A DNA stretch of 8,074 nucleotides from Flavobacteriales bacterium. Its GTDB lineage: Bacteria > Bacteroidota > Bacteroidia > Flavobacteriales > UA16. A program made the position numbers and the translations under genes. Shown in pieces: positions 6,832 through 8,074 of this stretch. The stretch's first letter is position 1; each line of letters begins with the position of its first letter. The DNA is taken from contig JAURKF010000028.1 in the NCBI GenBank assembly GCA_030831885.1, forward strand, positions 1 through 8,074, in the 5' to 3' direction. Below the pieces are notes generated by a model that was not told where the DNA came from, made no database searches, and saw nothing but the letters and a program-made list of their open reading frames with translations.

Positions 6832-6934
6832 GGGTCGTTCGTGAAATCATCGACACTTGCAACACAGGGAGGTAGATTAACCTCTATAGACGTTATGTTT
6901 ACAATTGAATAACATGGCAATGACTGTGTGACCT

Positions 6935-7696
6935 ATGGATTATCAGCTTAAAGAAGAAAACGGATATCGTTACATCGAGGAGGGTTCAGGTGAGCCGCTT
7001 ATTCTGTTGCATGGTTTGTTCGGTGCGTTGAGTAACTTCCGAGATGTCGTTACACATTTTTCAGCCACTCACAAGGTGGTAATTCCGATGCTACCACTCT
7101 ACACGATGCCCGTGCTGACAACAGGTGTTAAAAGTCTGGCGCATTTCATTCGCGATTTTATAGATCACAAGGGCTACGGTAAGGTAAATCTGCTGGGCAA
7201 TTCTCTCGGTGGCCACGTGGCCCTGGTGTATTGCAAGGAGCACCCGGAGCGAGTAAACTCGCTTACGTTAACAGCGAGTTCAGGATTGTATGAGAATGCC
7301 TTCGGTTCGAGTTTCCCGCGCAGAGAGGACAAGGAATTTATTCGTCAAAAAGTTGGACTTACATTCTTTGACCCGAAGCACGCTACCGATGAATTGGTGG
7401 ACGAGTGTTTTGAGATTGTCAATGACCGCAACCGCGTGTTGCGCATATTGGCGCTAGCCAAATCGGCTATTCGCCACAACATGGCCAAGGAACTTCCTGC
7501 CATGAAGTTTCCGGTGTGCTTAATCTGGGGTAAGAACGATACCATCACGCCGCCGGAAGTAGCCGAGGAGTTTCATCAATTGCTCACCAACTCATCGTTG
7601 TATTGGATTGATGAATGTGGCCATGCGCCTATGATGGAGCATCCTCAACGTTTCAATGAATTGTTGGACGCGTGGATGAAAGAGAAGGGCATCTAG
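6935..7696 (+). CDS. Alpha/beta-fold hydrolase, substrate unknown
   Basis: A 253-residue single-domain serine hydrolase with no signal peptide, so probably cytoplasmic. Visible family parts are the oxyanion-hole HGLFG (26-30), the nucleophile elbow GNSLGG (88-93) with S90, the acid D202 in WGKND (198-202) and the catalytic H230 in CGHAPMMEHP. The triad is therefore complete. A cap region rich in charged residues lies at about 118-185. The motif pattern fits esterases, C-C bond hydrolases and BioH-like enzymes, and no residue seen decides between them. The ATG at 6935 is the first after an in-frame TGA at 6929. Two stop codons in tandem (TAG TAA, 7694-7699) end the frame. It is divergent from mraZ and converges with engB. 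From memory, a hydrolase of this type near mraZ and engB recurs in Bacteroidota genomes, which would suggest a conserved link, but I could not check this. Confidence 0.93.
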   Translation: MDYQLKEENGYRYIEEGSGEPLILLHGLFGALSNFRDVVTHFSATHKVVIPMLPLYTMPVLTTGVKSLAHFIRDFIDHKGYGKVNLLGNSLGGHVALVYCKEHPERVNSLTLTASSGLYENAFGSSFPRREDKEFIRQKVGLTFFDPKHATDELVDECFEIVNDRNRVLRILALAKSAIRHNMAKELPAMKFPVCLIWGKNDTITPPEVAEEFHQLLTNSSLYWIDECGHAPMMEHPQRFNELLDAWMKEKGI

Positions 7697-7739
7697 TAAC
7701 AAACTGCCTTCATTTTACACTGAGCGTTCATTTTCATGA
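7697..7739. other. Convergent intergenic gap without a clear terminator
   Basis: These 43 bp separate the 3' ends of the hydrolase gene and engB. The octamer TTCATTTT occurs twice in direct orientation (7709-7716 and 7727-7734). I found no G+C-rich hairpin followed by a T run in either direction, so no intrinsic terminator is called. Termination may use Rho or lie within the neighbouring genes. Confidence 0.6.
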
Positions 7740-8074
7740 TTATCGCATGCTCTGACCAATGAAACCCAGCAAGCGCTCGCGTCCGGTTCGTTCTGCTGCA
7801 GATGTCACGAATACATTGGGTAGCTCAGCGAAGTGCTCGAGCAGTTTATCGCAAAAGGCATTTACGTTGCGTTCAACAGCACCCGGTTTTTCTTTGTCGG
7901 CCTTGGTGAAGACAATGGCAAAAGGAATTCCGTCTTGTCCAAGCTTCAGACAAAATTCCAGATCAATTTTTTGAGGGTCGTGTCGAACGTCGATGAGTAC
8001 AAACGTGCACAGCAAATTTTCACGGTCGCTCAGGTAGTTTTCAATCATCTTCTCCCATTTAACCCGCTCGGTGC
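7740..8074 (-). CDS. engB: Ribosome biogenesis GTP-binding protein EngB/YihA/YsxC (partial, N-terminus beyond right edge)
   Basis: C-terminal 110 residues of a TrmE-Era-EngA-EngB-type GTPase that in known species assists late assembly of the large ribosomal subunit. The frame is open to the right edge; the ATG at 8048 is internal, since the residues before it (TERVKWEKM) continue the EngB sequence. Visible are LIDVRHDPQKIDLEF (EngB usually has an LxDxRHxPxxxD pattern), the guanine-specificity motif G4 as FTKADK, and G5 as VTSAAERTGRERLL. P-loop, switch I and the DxxG motif lie outside the window. It is convergent with the hydrolase gene, with 43 bp between the two stops. The cut is a window effect. 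Confidence 0.93.
   Translation of the reverse strand, partial: TERVKWEKMIENYLSDRENLLCTFVLIDVRHDPQKIDLEFCLKLGQDGIPFAIVFTKADKEKPGAVERNVNAFCDKLLEHFAELPNVFVTSAAERTGRERLLGFIGQSMR

Larger units (their letters stand above)
6502..6934. other. 433-bp divergent intergenic region between mraZ and the hydrolase gene
   Basis: This space separates two divergent genes and should hold both promoters. Besides the candidate MraZ operator it contains an AT-rich inverted repeat (6622-6649), the palindrome TTGAATTCAA (6658-6667), plus-strand TGGGN-like pairs (6678-6732), a dyad (6765-6778), a 13-bp tandem repeat (6802-6831) and a small inverted repeat (6869-6884). The only ORF of note, a 72-codon minus-strand frame at 6647-6865, runs through these repeats, has a low-complexity Ser/Lys/Asn composition and shows no recognisable domain, so I do not call it a gene. 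No tRNA or recognisable riboswitch was seen. A weak plus-strand -7-like TATGTTTA occurs at 6894-6901 with no TTG at the right distance. Confidence 0.8.

Noticed and set aside
6647..6865. 72-codon minus-strand ORF between mraZ and the hydrolase gene
   Set aside because: It lies across several repeats, has low-complexity Ser/Lys/Asn content, no recognisable domain and no start context; the region is better explained as regulatory DNA.
1..8074. Mobile element, CRISPR array, toxin-antitoxin or defence system
   Set aside because: No transposase, integrase, spaced repeat array or small two-gene module was seen; all clear frames belong to the dcw cluster, a hydrolase or engB.

Overview
The window carries the first part of a division and cell wall (dcw) cluster on the minus strand, with a small plus-strand hydrolase gene and the end of a minus-strand GTPase gene to its right. 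The organism is most likely a member of Bacteroidota. The evidence is the gene order mraZ-rsmH-ftsL-ftsI-murE-mraY, an FtsL of the divergent Bacteroidota type, an FtsI with a C-terminal PASTA domain, a MraY with an enlarged periplasmic loop, AT-rich sequences instead of clear Shine-Dalgarno sites before the starts, and a weak match to the Bacteroidota -7 promoter element upstream of mraZ. The DNRP-type meso-diaminopimelate motif of MurE (D-N-P-R) indicates ordinary Gram-negative peptidoglycan. I cannot fix the order or genus from the sequence alone.

Layout, right to left along the operon: mraZ (6501-6028) encodes the cluster's DNA-binding regulator; rsmH (5987-5076) a 16S rRNA cytosine methyltransferase; an ftsL-like gene (5030-4593) a small bitopic divisome protein; ftsI (4596-2386) the septal transpeptidase; murE (2389-926) the meso-DAP-adding ligase; and mraY (926 to beyond the left edge) the translocase making lipid I. 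Spacing tightens downstream: about 40 bp between mraZ and rsmH, 45 bp between rsmH and ftsL, then ATGA, GTGA and TAATG stop/start overlaps. This points to one transcript with translational coupling. MurE and MraY supply precursor, while FtsL and FtsI work at the septum.

The 433-bp space between mraZ and the divergent hydrolase gene (6502-6934) is the main regulatory region. Next to mraZ it holds two perfect 10-bp direct repeats, flanked in the same 10-bp phase by two degenerate copies. This matches the spacing known for MraZ operators and suggests autoregulation. Further in lie TGGGN-type pairs on the other strand, an AT-rich 8-bp inverted repeat, a 14-bp dyad and a 13-bp tandem duplication. 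No convincing gene was seen there.

To the right, 6935-7696 (+) encodes an alpha/beta hydrolase with a complete Ser-Asp-His triad and unknown substrate. It converges on the C-terminal part of engB (yihA/ysxC), a ribosome-assembly GTPase cut by the right edge. I found no mobile element, CRISPR array, RNA gene or evidently novel multi-gene system; most of the window is a conserved housekeeping locus.
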